Source of the DNA: Sycon ciliatum
Lineage: Eukaryota; Porifera; Calcarea; Leucosolenida; Sycettidae
Assembly: GCF_964019385.1 (NCBI RefSeq)
Contig: NC_088645.1
Location: forward strand, 6,833,175-6,897,174
Direction of reading: 5' to 3'
DNA: 64,000 nt
In this document: positions 33,040-42,351 of the stretch, piece after piece
Layout: every line of letters begins with the position of its first letter
Position numbering within the stretch: position 1 is the first letter of the stretch
The notes under the pieces: generated by a model
What the model was told of the DNA's origin: nothing
Seen by the model: the letters and a program-made list of their open reading frames with translations, nothing else
Database searches by the model: none
Position numbers and translations under genes: made by a program

Positions 33040-33542
33040 TCTTGTCACTGTCAGGGCAAAATACATTAGAGGGGAAGTCTAGTGAGTCAGGATCAGAAGT
33101 GTCCTGTGGGTCTAGCCCTCACTGCCTCAGCCCCTCTGCGGCAAGTGTAAGCCTGAAAGTCCGACGGAAAGTCTCCACTGCATTGCGGACGCGAGCACTG
33201 ATAACACCTGTAGTCAGTCAGGCGCGCCGAAAGTGGTCCGCAAATTGGGCAGCGCTCCTGTAACAGCTAGCGCAAACGACTGTGCGCACCAGGATCTGGT
33301 GGCGAACCTTCAAGTGCTCTTCGCGGACTTCAAAAAAGAAATTCGTGCCGACCTCACGACGATCGGGAAAGAACTGGTCCAAGCTCTAGACAAACGCCTC
33401 ACAGCTGCCGAGAAGCTCATCGCGGAGCACGCTATCGAGCTCAACCGTCTCAATGCCGAGGCACGCAAACTAAAAGGCCTTGTTGAGAGACAGGTCCAGA
33501 ATGTATCAAAATTTAGGTACCATTGCCTTTGGGTTATCCGTC

Positions 33543-33576
<34 letters not shown>

Positions 33577-34189
33577 TAGATGATGGAGCTCGTTCCGCCA
33601 TTACGGAACTTGAGAAGAAGCTGGAGTGACGTGACGTCTAGACAGCCAGACGCCACCACTGTTACCCAACAGCAACAAATGATTAATGGCAGGTACTGCC
33701 AAAATCGGCACCGCGAATGTCTCCCTCATACGGGACCTGGTGGAAGAGGCCAGTGAACAGCGAAGACGTGCTGATAATGTGATCCTGCGCGGGATCACGG
33801 AGAACACAGGTGAAGACCTGAAAGTGAAACGCACTGTTGCTCAACTGGTGCCGGATTTGGACACCAGTGATATCCTCTCAGCGGAGCGCATCACTCCAAG
33901 ACGCCAAACGGAGCAGTCGCGCCTGGTGCGCGCCACCCTCACCAGCCAGGGCAAAACTAAACTGATGCGCAACAAGACAAGGGCCAAGCATCATGATGTA
34001 AATGTGTACGTGTCACACGACTCGACCAGGGGAAAACAGGAACGCCGATGTGCTTTGGTACTACCCCAGTACAAGGCCCTGCGCTCTAAAGGCATTGTAT
34101 GCCATCTACCAAAGGACACAATAACCCATAACGGTAAGAGCCTCACCCCCAGTGATGTTGAAGGTCTCCTAAAAGTAAAAGACCAATAG
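33040..34189 (+). pseudogene. ORF1 of the decayed LINE copy
   Basis: Pieces in two frames are recognisable. The N-terminal KPESPTESL region is near 33150, and the coiled coil (LVQALDKRLTAAEKLIAEH) lies in the frame 33233-33583. The C-terminal RRM-like part is at 33686-34189 (DNVILRGITEN, LVRATLTSQGKTKLMRNK). A ~60-bp insertion ending in (AAT)n at about 33510-33575 interrupts the coil region. The terminal stop is TAG at 34187-34189, in the same context as in the intact copy. Confidence 0.8.
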
Positions 34190-37069
34190 GATATTGCCAG
34201 GGTACCCCAGCCTCCCAACTCATGCATTGTAACTGCTCCAACCTCATGCATTGTAATTGCCCACATCAACATTTGTAGTCTTTTTAGTAAATTGAATTAC
34301 GTCTCCTCCCTATTGCATAAGTATAACATTGATGTCCTTGGTGTTACGGAGACGTGGCTATCTGATGCTGTAACTGACAATTGTGTACACCTGCCGGGAT
34401 ATGACCTCCATCGCTTAGACCAATCATGCAAGAAAGGCGGAGGAGTATGCATTTATGTTCGTGACGAATTCAAGAGCAGAATGATTAGTCTTACCCATGA
34501 CACTGAAGCACTGTCTGTCCACATTTCCCTACCACAACATCCACTGACAGTCATCTGTGCATATCGCCCTCCTACACAGACAGTCAATTTCTGGCAGAAG
34601 CTCACCGAAATGACAGATGACACACTTCAGTCTTCACCACCAAAGTCTACTCTCATTGTCGTTGGTGATTTCAATGTCAATGTACAAGACAGTCACCATC
34701 CACATTACCACCATCTGGAAACATATTGTCATGATCTAGGCCTCCGTAACATAGTCAATACACCAACGAGATTTCCCAGCCAATCCACTCTAGACTTAGT
34801 CCACTCCTAGTACCGAATACACTGCAATACATCTCACCTAATAGTCAAGCACATGCCGACCTCTATCTCCATACCTGCTCAGTAGAACCGTGCGACGTGT
34901 CCGACCACCAACTTGTAACTGTACAACTATGCACCTCCTCACTACCAATCGTACGCTCCCAACATCACTTCTACCCTCGCAAACCACCCATTCGTACGCT
35001 ACCTATTTGTGAATTCCAGACAAGTGTAGCTCAACAAATGGCCAATCTACAAACTCACAACGATGACCTCCAGAGCTTGCAGGACAAGATCACTTCTTCT
35101 CTAGACCAATACTGCCCGCTGGTACAAGTACGTGCTACCAGGAAACAGATGCCGCAACCCTGGGTCGATGATGAACTCCGTCAACTGCTTTTCCGAAGAA
35201 AACGTGCCCACCGTGCCATGACCAAACACCCAGACTGTGCACGGCTTGTCCAGAACTTCAGAGGCCTTAGACGGCAATGTAAATTGCTTACTAAGAAAAA
35301 GCGCTCTGCGTTCTTCCAGCAACAACTGCATGACCATCGACGCAATCCATGTGCCCAGTGGTTCATTCTCAACACTTTACTTGGAAGGAAGAAGATCTCG
35401 CAAAATCCTGCTGCAAGTCTGCATGATATCACAACTACGTTTGCCAAGATCATTACAGATCCTTCACTCAACTCACAAATCCCTCTGACAAGTCCACATG
35501 GGCCACTGCCTCAACACTCTTTCTTGGAGTTCACCGCTGTGACAGCCGATGACATCCTGGCTCTCCTACGACGTCTTGACAACCGCAAGGCCACAGGTCC
35601 TGAGTTGATCCCTCCCACCATCTACAAGATACTTGGAGAGCAAATATCAGCACCACTTGCACGGCTCTTCTCGTCCTCACTCTCCACCGGTGAGTTTCCC
35701 GAATGCTACAAATTTGCACATGTACGTCCCATCTACAAGAGAGGTGACAAGTCCCGATGATTGCTAGCAACTACAGGCCGATATCACTGTTGCCCCAGAT
35801 GGCTAAGCTTCTGGAGACACTGGCACATGAACAACTCATGGACCACATCTACACTGCTCCGAATGCGACACCACTACTCCCTCCGGAGCAATTTGCGTAT
35901 CGGAAACACCACTCCTGTGAAGACCTACTGGCGTGTGTAGTGAATGACTGGCACACATCCCTTGATCAGCCGGGACACTTTGTTGTTGCCGCATTCCTGG
36001 ACATGTCCAAGGCATTTGACTCGGTAAACCATAGCATGCTCCTACAAGAATTGACAGACATTGGCGTGGGAGGTACAGCTTTGCACTGGTTCCTTACATA
36101 CCTACAGAACCGGGAACAGCGCGTCGTCACGAAGACAGCTCAGGGGGACACATATGCAGGAAACAGAGGTGTGCCGCAAGGCTCTGTCCTTGGGCCCTCT
36201 TTATTCAATTTTATCAGTTCGTAATCTTCCCTCGGCAACGAAGCACTGCAAGGCACGGCAATATGCAGATGATGTTTCCCTCTACAAAGCTGGCAAGGAC
36301 CTAAACCAAATCACACTCGATCTCGCTGAGGATATTACCATTGTTCGTGATTTCCTGGCTGCACGAGGTCTCTGCCTCAATCCTGACAAGACTCAGTTCA
36401 TAATCTTCAGGTCGAAGTTCACACCTTTGACCCCTGACGTCAGCCTTCAACTGAACAACACCTCAATTGCCCCTTTGCCTGAAGTGAAGTACCTTGGCAT
36501 CGTTTTGGATGAACACCTTACTTTCTGTGCCCACATCGCCCACCTTGGCTTGAGCGCAAGATTGGAAACAAGATCGCCGTGTTCAGGAAGATACGACACC
36601 AACTCACGGAGCACGCCAAGAAAACATTCTACATATCGTCCATCCAATCAGTTCTCGAGTAGATCTACGGGTCGAATGCGTTTGCTCACTGCCTTCGTGA
36701 GGGTCAATATGAGCGCCTGGTTCGCTTGACTCGGTAGACGTGCCTTGCGCACGGTGTTCAACCTCACTCGCTTCAACAGCATCAGTGCACTACAAAAACG
36801 CAACCATTTACTCCCACTCGCCGCTCGGTATCAGCTCAGACTTTTTGTTGCGCAGTGCATCGTCACATACAAACTCCTGTACACGCTCTCAAGTTTCTGC
36901 AGCCCTTACTCTTCCCCCTGCTTCAAATCGGTATGGTCTTTTTTCTCTTAGTTTTCTAGGCTCAGATCGTTGGAACTCTCTACCTGCTGACATTCGCCTA
37001 TGCACATCTGTTTCTCGCTTCCGTAACCTTGTATTGGCACATTTAGGGTACCCTGTAAGAAGGCCTTAG
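34190..37069 (+). pseudogene. ORF2 of the decayed LINE copy
   Basis: The frame continues in register from the ORF1 TAG and is open to 34810 (endonuclease: VTETWLSD, GDFNVN). It is disrupted at 34805-34896, open 34897-35760, and shifted at about 35757. It is open again to 36224 (FLDMSKAFDSV, GVPQGSVLGPSLF), shifted once more (QYADDVSLYKAGKD at about 36255), and has further stops near 36660-36740. It ends GYPVRRP at 37069. It has at least three frameshifts and several nonsense codons, so it is clearly non-functional. Confidence 0.85.
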
Positions 37070-37288
37070 GCCTGTGGGGATTGCCCTATCAAAATAATAA
37101 TAATAATACGAAGTAGTGGTTGCGACTTCGGCGATAATTTGTAAGAAAGGGTTTGCTCCCCACACCGGAGCTCGCGCTATTCCGCCGACTTTACTTGACA
37201 CTTGACTGACTCACGACTGCCATCCAGAGCACACGAGAAGTCCATCGAACCTTCGACTCGGCAAACCTGCAAGAAAGCACCACTCCCT

Positions 37289-37334
37289 GCTCAATACACA
37301 GTGTTTCGGGGAATTCACCCCTCATCAGTTGAGC
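37289..37334 (-). ncRNA. Type-I hammerhead ribozyme motif (left arm)
   Basis: Exact inverted copy of the motif at 37665-37710. Stem I is at 37334-37329 / 37294-37289, the core at 37328-37322, GAAA at 37307-37304, and the predicted cut follows the base at 37295. Both ribozymes would be transcribed outward from the palindrome centre. Confidence 0.85.
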
Positions 37335-37603
37335 TTGAGTAGGCTGAGGAAGATTGTGCCTGAAGAGCACCACTTATATAGTGCTCTCCAGGCACAAACA
37401 TCACCAGGGATACAAACTTACAGAGACGCTCCGCTTCCAGCGCGACAAACACCTCGTGAACACCAGATAGCAGCGTGAGTCAGTGTCGCTCCTGGACGGT
37501 GAGACAGACGTCGAGGACCCTGGTGCTGCTATCTGGTGTTCACGAGGTGTTTGTCGCGCTGGAAGCGGAGCGTCTCTGTAAGTTTGTATCCCTGGTGATG
37601 TTT

Positions 37604-37643
37604 GTGCCTGGAGAGCACTATATAAGTGGTGCTCTTCAGGCAC
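37604..37643 (+). promoter_or_regulatory. TATA-like sequence in the loop of a 15-bp hairpin (right arm)
   Basis: GTGCCTGGAGAGCAC (37604-37618) pairs with GTGCTCTTCAGGCAC (37629-37643) with one mismatch, and the loop is TATATAAGTG. TATATAA (37619-37625) would place a Pol II start about 30 nt downstream, just before the hammerhead at 37665. The mirror copy is at 37356-37395 on the minus strand. The promoter role is inferred. Confidence 0.45.
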
Positions 37644-37664
37644 AATCTTCCTCAGCCTACTCAA

Positions 37665-37710
37665 GCTCAACTGATGAGGGGTGAATTCCCCGAAACACTG
37701 TGTATTGAGC
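37665..37710 (+). ncRNA. Type-I hammerhead ribozyme motif (right arm)
   Basis: Stem I GCTCAA (37665-37670) pairs perfectly with TTGAGC (37705-37710). The core CTGATGA is at 37671-37677. Stem II is GGGG/CCCC with a TGAATT loop (37678-37691), and GAAA is at 37692-37695. Stem III ACA-CTG-TGT (37695-37703) leads to a GTA cleavage triplet, so the predicted cut is after A37704. All conserved core bases are present. The very short stem III is like that of metazoan retroelement hammerheads and may favour dimeric cleavage. Confidence 0.85.
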
Positions 37711-37872
37711 AGGGAGTGGTGCTTTCTTGCAGGTTTGCCGAGTCGAAGGTTCAATGGACTTCTCGTGTGCTCTGGATGGCAGTCGTGAGTCAGTCAAGTG
37801 TCAAGTAAAGTCGGCGGAATAGCGCGAGCTCCGGTGTGGGGAGCAAACCCTTTCTTAATAATAATAATAATA

Positions 37873-38158
37873 CTGACAGTTAGTTTAGACCATTGTCGCG
37901 TCGAGGAAGACATGAACTCCAAGGAGCTAGAGGTGCGTCACTACCTCATTCCAAACAATCGCTGCAAATCGCTTAAATAAAACGTCGCTAAACTTGACAA
38001 TGGGAAAACGCCAAAATTAATAATTTCAAACTTGGACTTCACGGAGAATTTCAAAGTTTTTAGGAAATTAGAGGCCACATGCCACGTCAGATATGACGGA
38101 GTTGACAGCCCAGAAATTGCGTAGAGGATCTACGCGTTCGACAGCCTGCGAAAGTGTA
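37873..38158. other. No gene recognised
   Basis: Unassigned sequence between the palindrome tail and the TA-flanked MITE. No open frame of note. Confidence 0.5.
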
Positions 38159-38160
38159 TA

Positions 38161-38370
38161 CTGTAAATATACAAAATTTCGGCGCTGCAAAATTTCGGCA
38201 CTTCACGATTTTTGACATTTCGGCGGCGATGTATTTTCGGCGTGGGGTAGAGGGCATGGTATTACGACAGATGCTGTGAAAAATTTCACCGGCGTTTTAA
38301 TTTAGGCGTTTTGGGTCGGTGCCGAATATAGCCGAAATTAAATAGCTGCCGAAAATTTGTATATTTACAG
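38161..38370 (-). mobile_element. Tc1/mariner-type MITE, 210 bp (copy 2, inverted)
   Basis: It has the same TIR and TA flanks as the copy at 16131-16340, in the opposite orientation and with few differences. Part of an older hAT-type terminus (AACCGTTTGAGCCCTA, about 38475-38490) follows it; its partner end was not found. Confidence 0.85.
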
Positions 38371-38689
38371 TACTTTGCAACGACCTGATACTTGAAAAAT
38401 TGACTGAAAAGTTACTTATACCGTTATCTTTATCGGTTAGTTAATTCTTCGTAACCGGTCTGCAACTGATCGGACTAACCGTTTGAGCCCTAATTAATTA
38501 TTTATATTCCACACTTTTATTATCCGATGATCTTGTTTTGTTTGCTATGAGTATGATTCCGTGATTTTCTGTTGGTTGCTTTTCTGCTGTGCGAATAAAT
38601 GCAGTGTCCACACGCGTGTGAACTAAAAAATTAAAAAGGTGCAGAATCCTGAGACCTGGTGTAGATCTACCCGTACTTCCGTAGTCATA

Positions 38690-40601
38690 TCATGCCATGG
38701 TATAGTATTCAAGAGGCAGCTGGCACCCTTCAACTCTGTGCAGGCCAGGACTGCGGGATCGAGGCGGCGATACATGCCATGCAGCAGGCGTTCGACCAGG
38801 AGGATACCGAAGCAGTCTTAATGGCAGATGCCACGAATGCGTTTAACACGCTGAACAGGGAAGCGTGCCTGCGCAACATGCGTCACCTATGCCCATCCCT
38901 GGCGGCAGTCGTTATTAACAGCTACCGACAACCCGCAAAGCTGTTTGTTGGGGGCAGCGTCATCATGTCGGCAGAGAGCACCACCCAAGGCGATCCCATC
39001 GCGATGCCGATGTATGCGCTGGGCATTCTACCCCTCATTCGTGCTCTCTCGGCTGAGGGAACGATCCAGATGTGGTTTGCAGACGACTCCTCCGCGGGCG
39101 GCAGAGTCCAACGACTACGCGCTTGGTGGGATATTCTGCGACAGAAAGGACCGGCATATGGGTACGCAGCAAATGCTGAGAAATCAGTCCTGGTTGTCAA
39201 GGCCGGTCACCTGACGGAAGCTGAGGACGCCTTTGCAGGGACCGGTGTGCACATTACCACCGACGGCCACCGGTTTCTAGGTGCTGCACTCGGATCGACG
39301 GAGTTCGTCCAGAGCTATGTTTCCCAGAAGGCAAACGGGTGGAAACACGAGATCGTGTCCTTGGCCAAGATTGCCGAAACCCAGCCACAGGCTGCCTATG
39401 CAGCATTCACGCAAGGCCTGAAGCATCGCTGGTCCTTCCTGTGCAGAGTCATGGAGTGTGCTGCTGAAAATCTTGGCCCTCTGGAAGCCACCATCACCAA
39501 TGTCCTTATTCCTGCCCTGTGCGGTAAGCCAGTAAACTCACGTGAGCGAAGGGTCCTTGCTTTCCCATGCCGTGAAGGAGGCCTCGGCTTAGTCGACCCC
39601 ACCACCTTGGGCGACCAGTTCGGGCATCGGCAGCGATAACCTCGGCGCTCGTCCGCAAGATTCTGGACCAGGACACCCAGATTGGCCATGTGCTGGACCT
39701 GGCACGGTCCACTAAGAGGGAGGTGGCAAGTCGTACCCGCACTTCAACGGCCCAAGCAGCCAAAGAGTTCATCCTTACGCAGAACACTGATATCCAGCTC
39801 TGTGTCGGTCTGGCGGCGGAGAAGGGTGCGTCGGCTTGGCTGACCTGTAGACCCCTGAAGGCCCATGGCTTTGCCCTCTCGAAGGGTGAGTTCCGGGATG
39901 GCATTGCGCTCCGCTATGGCTGGCCGCCAGCTCACCTTCCATCGATCTGCCCGTGTGGTGCATCGTTCACCGTCGCCCACGCCTTGTCGTGCTCTCTGGG
40001 TGGGTTTCCCTCACTGAGGCACAACGAGGTACGAGATGTTACGGCTGGTCTCCTCAAACGGGTCGCCAACAACGTCACCACTGAACCACACCTGCATCCG
40101 GTAACTGGGGAAGCATTCCGCTACCGCTCTGCCATAACGGACCCCCAGGCTAGGCTGGATATAGCAGCGAGTGGTGTCTGGGGTGGGCGTTTTGACCGCA
40201 CTTTCTTCGACGTACGGGTTTTCAACCCTTTCGCGGCTTCAAATCGCTCCACCTCAGTACCCTCCTGCTACCAGCGCCACGAACGGGAGAAACGCCGCTG
40301 CTATGAGGAGCGTGTTCGAGAGGTCGAACATGCAACTTTTTCACCTCTCGTTTTCTCCTCAACAGGCGGCATGGGCAAGTCGGCAACAGCCTGCTATAAG
40401 CGGATTGCCGGGCTCTTGTCCGACAAGACGAAGGAGCCGTACAACCGTGTAATGGCGTGGATTCGCTGCCGACTTGGCTTTGCTCTGGTTCGCTCCAGCA
40501 TGGTTTGTTTGCGTGGTGCTCGGCGACGCCCCATGCGCGTCAGCGATGTGGCGGATGCATCTGCTACCTTGGCCGTTGCCGAGGCCCGCTGCCCTGTGTA
40601 A
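38690..40601 (+). mobile_element. 5'-truncated LINE with unusual RT and C-terminal zinc/nuclease-like region
   Basis: Coding homology begins abruptly at about 38690 and runs to the stop at 40601 with one frameshift. It is the most complete of three copies in the window (others at 26345-27420 and 58289-59345). No poly-A tail was found after 40601. Confidence 0.85.
38692..40601 (+). pseudogene. LINE polyprotein: reverse transcriptase plus zinc/PD-(D/E)xK-like region, one frameshift
   Basis: First part 38692-39639 (315 codons): MADATNAFNTLNR (motif A, residues ~44-56), TTQGDPIAMPMYAL (motif B, 97-110) and WFADDSSAGG (motif C, 128-137). It ends GDQF followed by an off-frame tail. A one-base change near 39622 shifts to the frame of 39690-40601, where the protein resumes (RASAAITSALVRKILDQDTQ). 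The second part has SAWLTCRPLKAHGF and a CPCGASFTVAHALSC zinc cluster (C87, C89, H97, C101 counted from 39690). RHNEVRD follows, then ARLD (D157) and FFDVRVF (D174, R176), spaced like a PD-(D/E)xK nuclease. Known restriction-like-endonuclease LINEs (R2, NeSL) share this order of RT, zinc cluster and nuclease; the family assignment is inference. Confidence 0.8.
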
Positions 40602-41382
40602 CTGACTGCAAGTGGTTCCTAAATCAGTTCCTATTCCTCATTGTTGCTTCTTTTTTCCCCTCTAGTTTTCTTTTACGGTATTATAATTTCACGGAGAAGG
40701 CGGAGAGCCCGAACGTGTGCAGTTTTATGTTTATTATTTGCCATGGCGACCCCCATACGTCCAAATAACTGGCAGGGCAGGGTTGGGCCTTTTTCTTTCT
40801 TCTCGGATTTATTTTCATGACATGCTCACTGATTTTACTCATAAACAGACTCAGGACAGTAGTACTACTACTAGTACTATGTAGACTACATGTACGATCG
40901 TACGAGTACATCATAATATCGATCCAAAAAAAAAAAAAAAGTATAGTGGCCGTAGACGCTTGTGCCAAAAAATACTTTGCGGCCAGGATATATCGATAGC
41001 GCTATGCATATGGCATGCACAGACCTGACAGACACGTAGACCCTCTCTCTACGACTCGTACTGAGTACATGTACAGTATACACCACATGCACAGGCACGC
41101 AAGAGTTGGCAAGAGTCTCCTCAGCTCACCGTACCAAAAATGACGTAAGTACAGTGTTGTAGCTTGTGCAGTTTTGGTCAAAAGCAGCTGCCAGTGTTTC
41201 GAAAGGTTTGTTTTGCTTGCACATCGTCCAGTGTAGATAGCCTTTATGTTCTCTCTCCGTCATTGCATTTTTAGGTTTGTTGTTCCTCGACTTCTAGCTC
41301 TTCGTTCCTGTGTATGTATATCGTCTTTTGAGGAAGTTTTTGTGACAGTCGTAGATAACCTATAATAAGCTCCTGAAGAGAA
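40602..41382 (+). promoter_or_regulatory. Upstream region/5'UTR of the BTG/Tob gene
   Basis: AT-rich sequence with a palindromic GTACTACTACTAGTACTA stretch (about 40860-40880). No TATA box clearly positioned. The 5'UTR extent is unknown. Confidence 0.35.
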
Positions 41383-42351
41383 ATGGATCAAGAAATTGCC
41401 GTCGCCTGTCGGTTCATTCGAGAACGCCTGCCGAATGACCTTCCGAAGTCACAGACGAGTAGGTTTGAAGTCGAACTGCGTGAAGTGTTGAAACGGCTGT
41501 ACACCGGCCATTGGTACCCCGAAGAACCAAGCCGTGGCAGCGGGTATCGATGTCTAGCTAGTCGTAATGGGGTCTTGGATCGGAGCATTCTTCAAGCGGC
41601 AGAAACAGCCAGCATAGATCTGGCTCTTTTTGTGTCGGCTTTTCCTGTTGAGCACTCTTCGATCTGGGTTGATCCGGCGGATGTCAGTTATCGTCTATAC
41701 GAGAGGGCTCCGATTATTTGCTTATGGCAAAGAGGCAAGTACTGCGACAGTCAGCAGGCTAATCTCGCACCGCCGGTTGGACCACCCCGTCGCACTGCTC
41801 ATCAAGATGTCGGCAGAGCTTTCACGAGACGCGACTTCAACTCACAACTCACCAACGCGACTCCTTTCAAAGGTCCAGAGCCCAAAAAAGCATCATGCTG
41901 GTCTTCCAACTACTTTCCCTCCGGCGGTTCGGCTACTGTCTTCTCCATCGATAGCGAAGTTGACCATGGCATGGAATTGCCCCGAATGGATGCTTATCCG
42001 TCTTCCTTGGACAGCCCGTACAGCAGCAGATCAAGCTCTCCACCATCTTCAATGAGCCCGGACACGTCCGAAGAGGAGGACTTGCTGTCACGCGAGGATA
42101 CTCTTCAGCGCAATAATGGACTGGCTTTCGGTGTGCACTGGACCCAGGCTGAGCAGCGCAGGGCGTTCGCCAAGAAGTCCTCCGGTCTGTCCGGCACTGC
42201 TCCTGTGTTTGCTCCACGTACTGTATATAACAACAACAATGCCAATAATCATCATCATCACCACCATCATCAACCTCATTCCAGCCATCCTCACTGGCAT
42301 CATAGTTCTCGTCTTGGGGCTGAGCGTCCGTTGCAGCAAGCCCGGGCTTAG
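41383..42351 (+). CDS. BTG/Tob-family antiproliferative protein, intronless
   Basis: A 322-codon single-exon frame. Residues 1-115 form a BTG (APRO) domain. Box A is YTGHWYPEEPSRGSGYRCL (40-58) and box B has SSIWVDPADVSYRL (92-105), both close to the family consensus. BTG/Tob proteins bind the CAF1 (CNOT7/8) deadenylase of CCR4-NOT and restrain proliferation. The C-terminal two thirds are low-complexity: Ser/Pro-rich (about 205-230), then Asn and His runs (NNNNANNHHHHHHH) before the stop. No PAM2 motif of the Tob type was recognised. The intronless frame and length resemble Tob1/2 more than BTG1/2, which normally have an intron inside the domain. Absence of poly-A or direct repeats argues against a processed copy. 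Confidence 0.88.
   Translation: MDQEIAVACRFIRERLPNDLPKSQTSRFEVELREVLKRLYTGHWYPEEPSRGSGYRCLASRNGVLDRSILQAAETASIDLALFVSAFPVEHSSIWVDPADVSYRLYERAPIICLWQRGKYCDSQQANLAPPVGPPRRTAHQDVGRAFTRRDFNSQLTNATPFKGPEPKKASCWSSNYFPSGGSATVFSIDSEVDHGMELPRMDAYPSSLDSPYSSRSSSPPSSMSPDTSEEEDLLSREDTLQRNNGLAFGVHWTQAEQRRAFAKKSSGLSGTAPVFAPRTVYNNNNANNHHHHHHHQPHSSHPHWHHSSRLGAERPLQQARA

Larger units (their letters stand above)
33030..37105 (+). mobile_element. Second, decayed copy of the two-ORF LINE
   Basis: Homologous to 27451-31566 from ORF1 to the 3' end, ending with the same GGCCT-AGGCCTGTGGGGATT motif, CCCTATC and an (AAT)n tail at about 37090-37105. ORF1 and ORF2 are broken by stops, frameshifts and a short (AAT)n-tailed insertion. 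The 5' boundary is approximate. Confidence 0.85.
37143..37856. repeat. Large palindrome, 332-bp arms and 50-bp spacer, each arm with a hammerhead ribozyme
   Basis: Left arm 37143-37474 and right arm 37525-37856 are reverse complements without indels at every landmark checked (coordinates always sum to 74999), and I noticed only one base difference (TTCGATGG / TTCAATGG). Each arm, read outward, has a TATA-bearing hairpin, a hammerhead, then about 145 bp ending GCAAACCCTTTCTT. The right arm is followed by an (AAT)n tail (37857-37872); the left is not. The arms hold identical 60-codon open frames, which I regard as incidental. It may be a non-autonomous Penelope-like or retrozyme-like unit; this is inference. 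Confidence 0.93.

Noticed and set aside
37191..37808. Identical 60-codon frames in the two palindrome arms as a protein gene
   Set aside because: They begin with a non-ATG codon, overlap the ribozyme and show no domain. They are identical only because the arms are.
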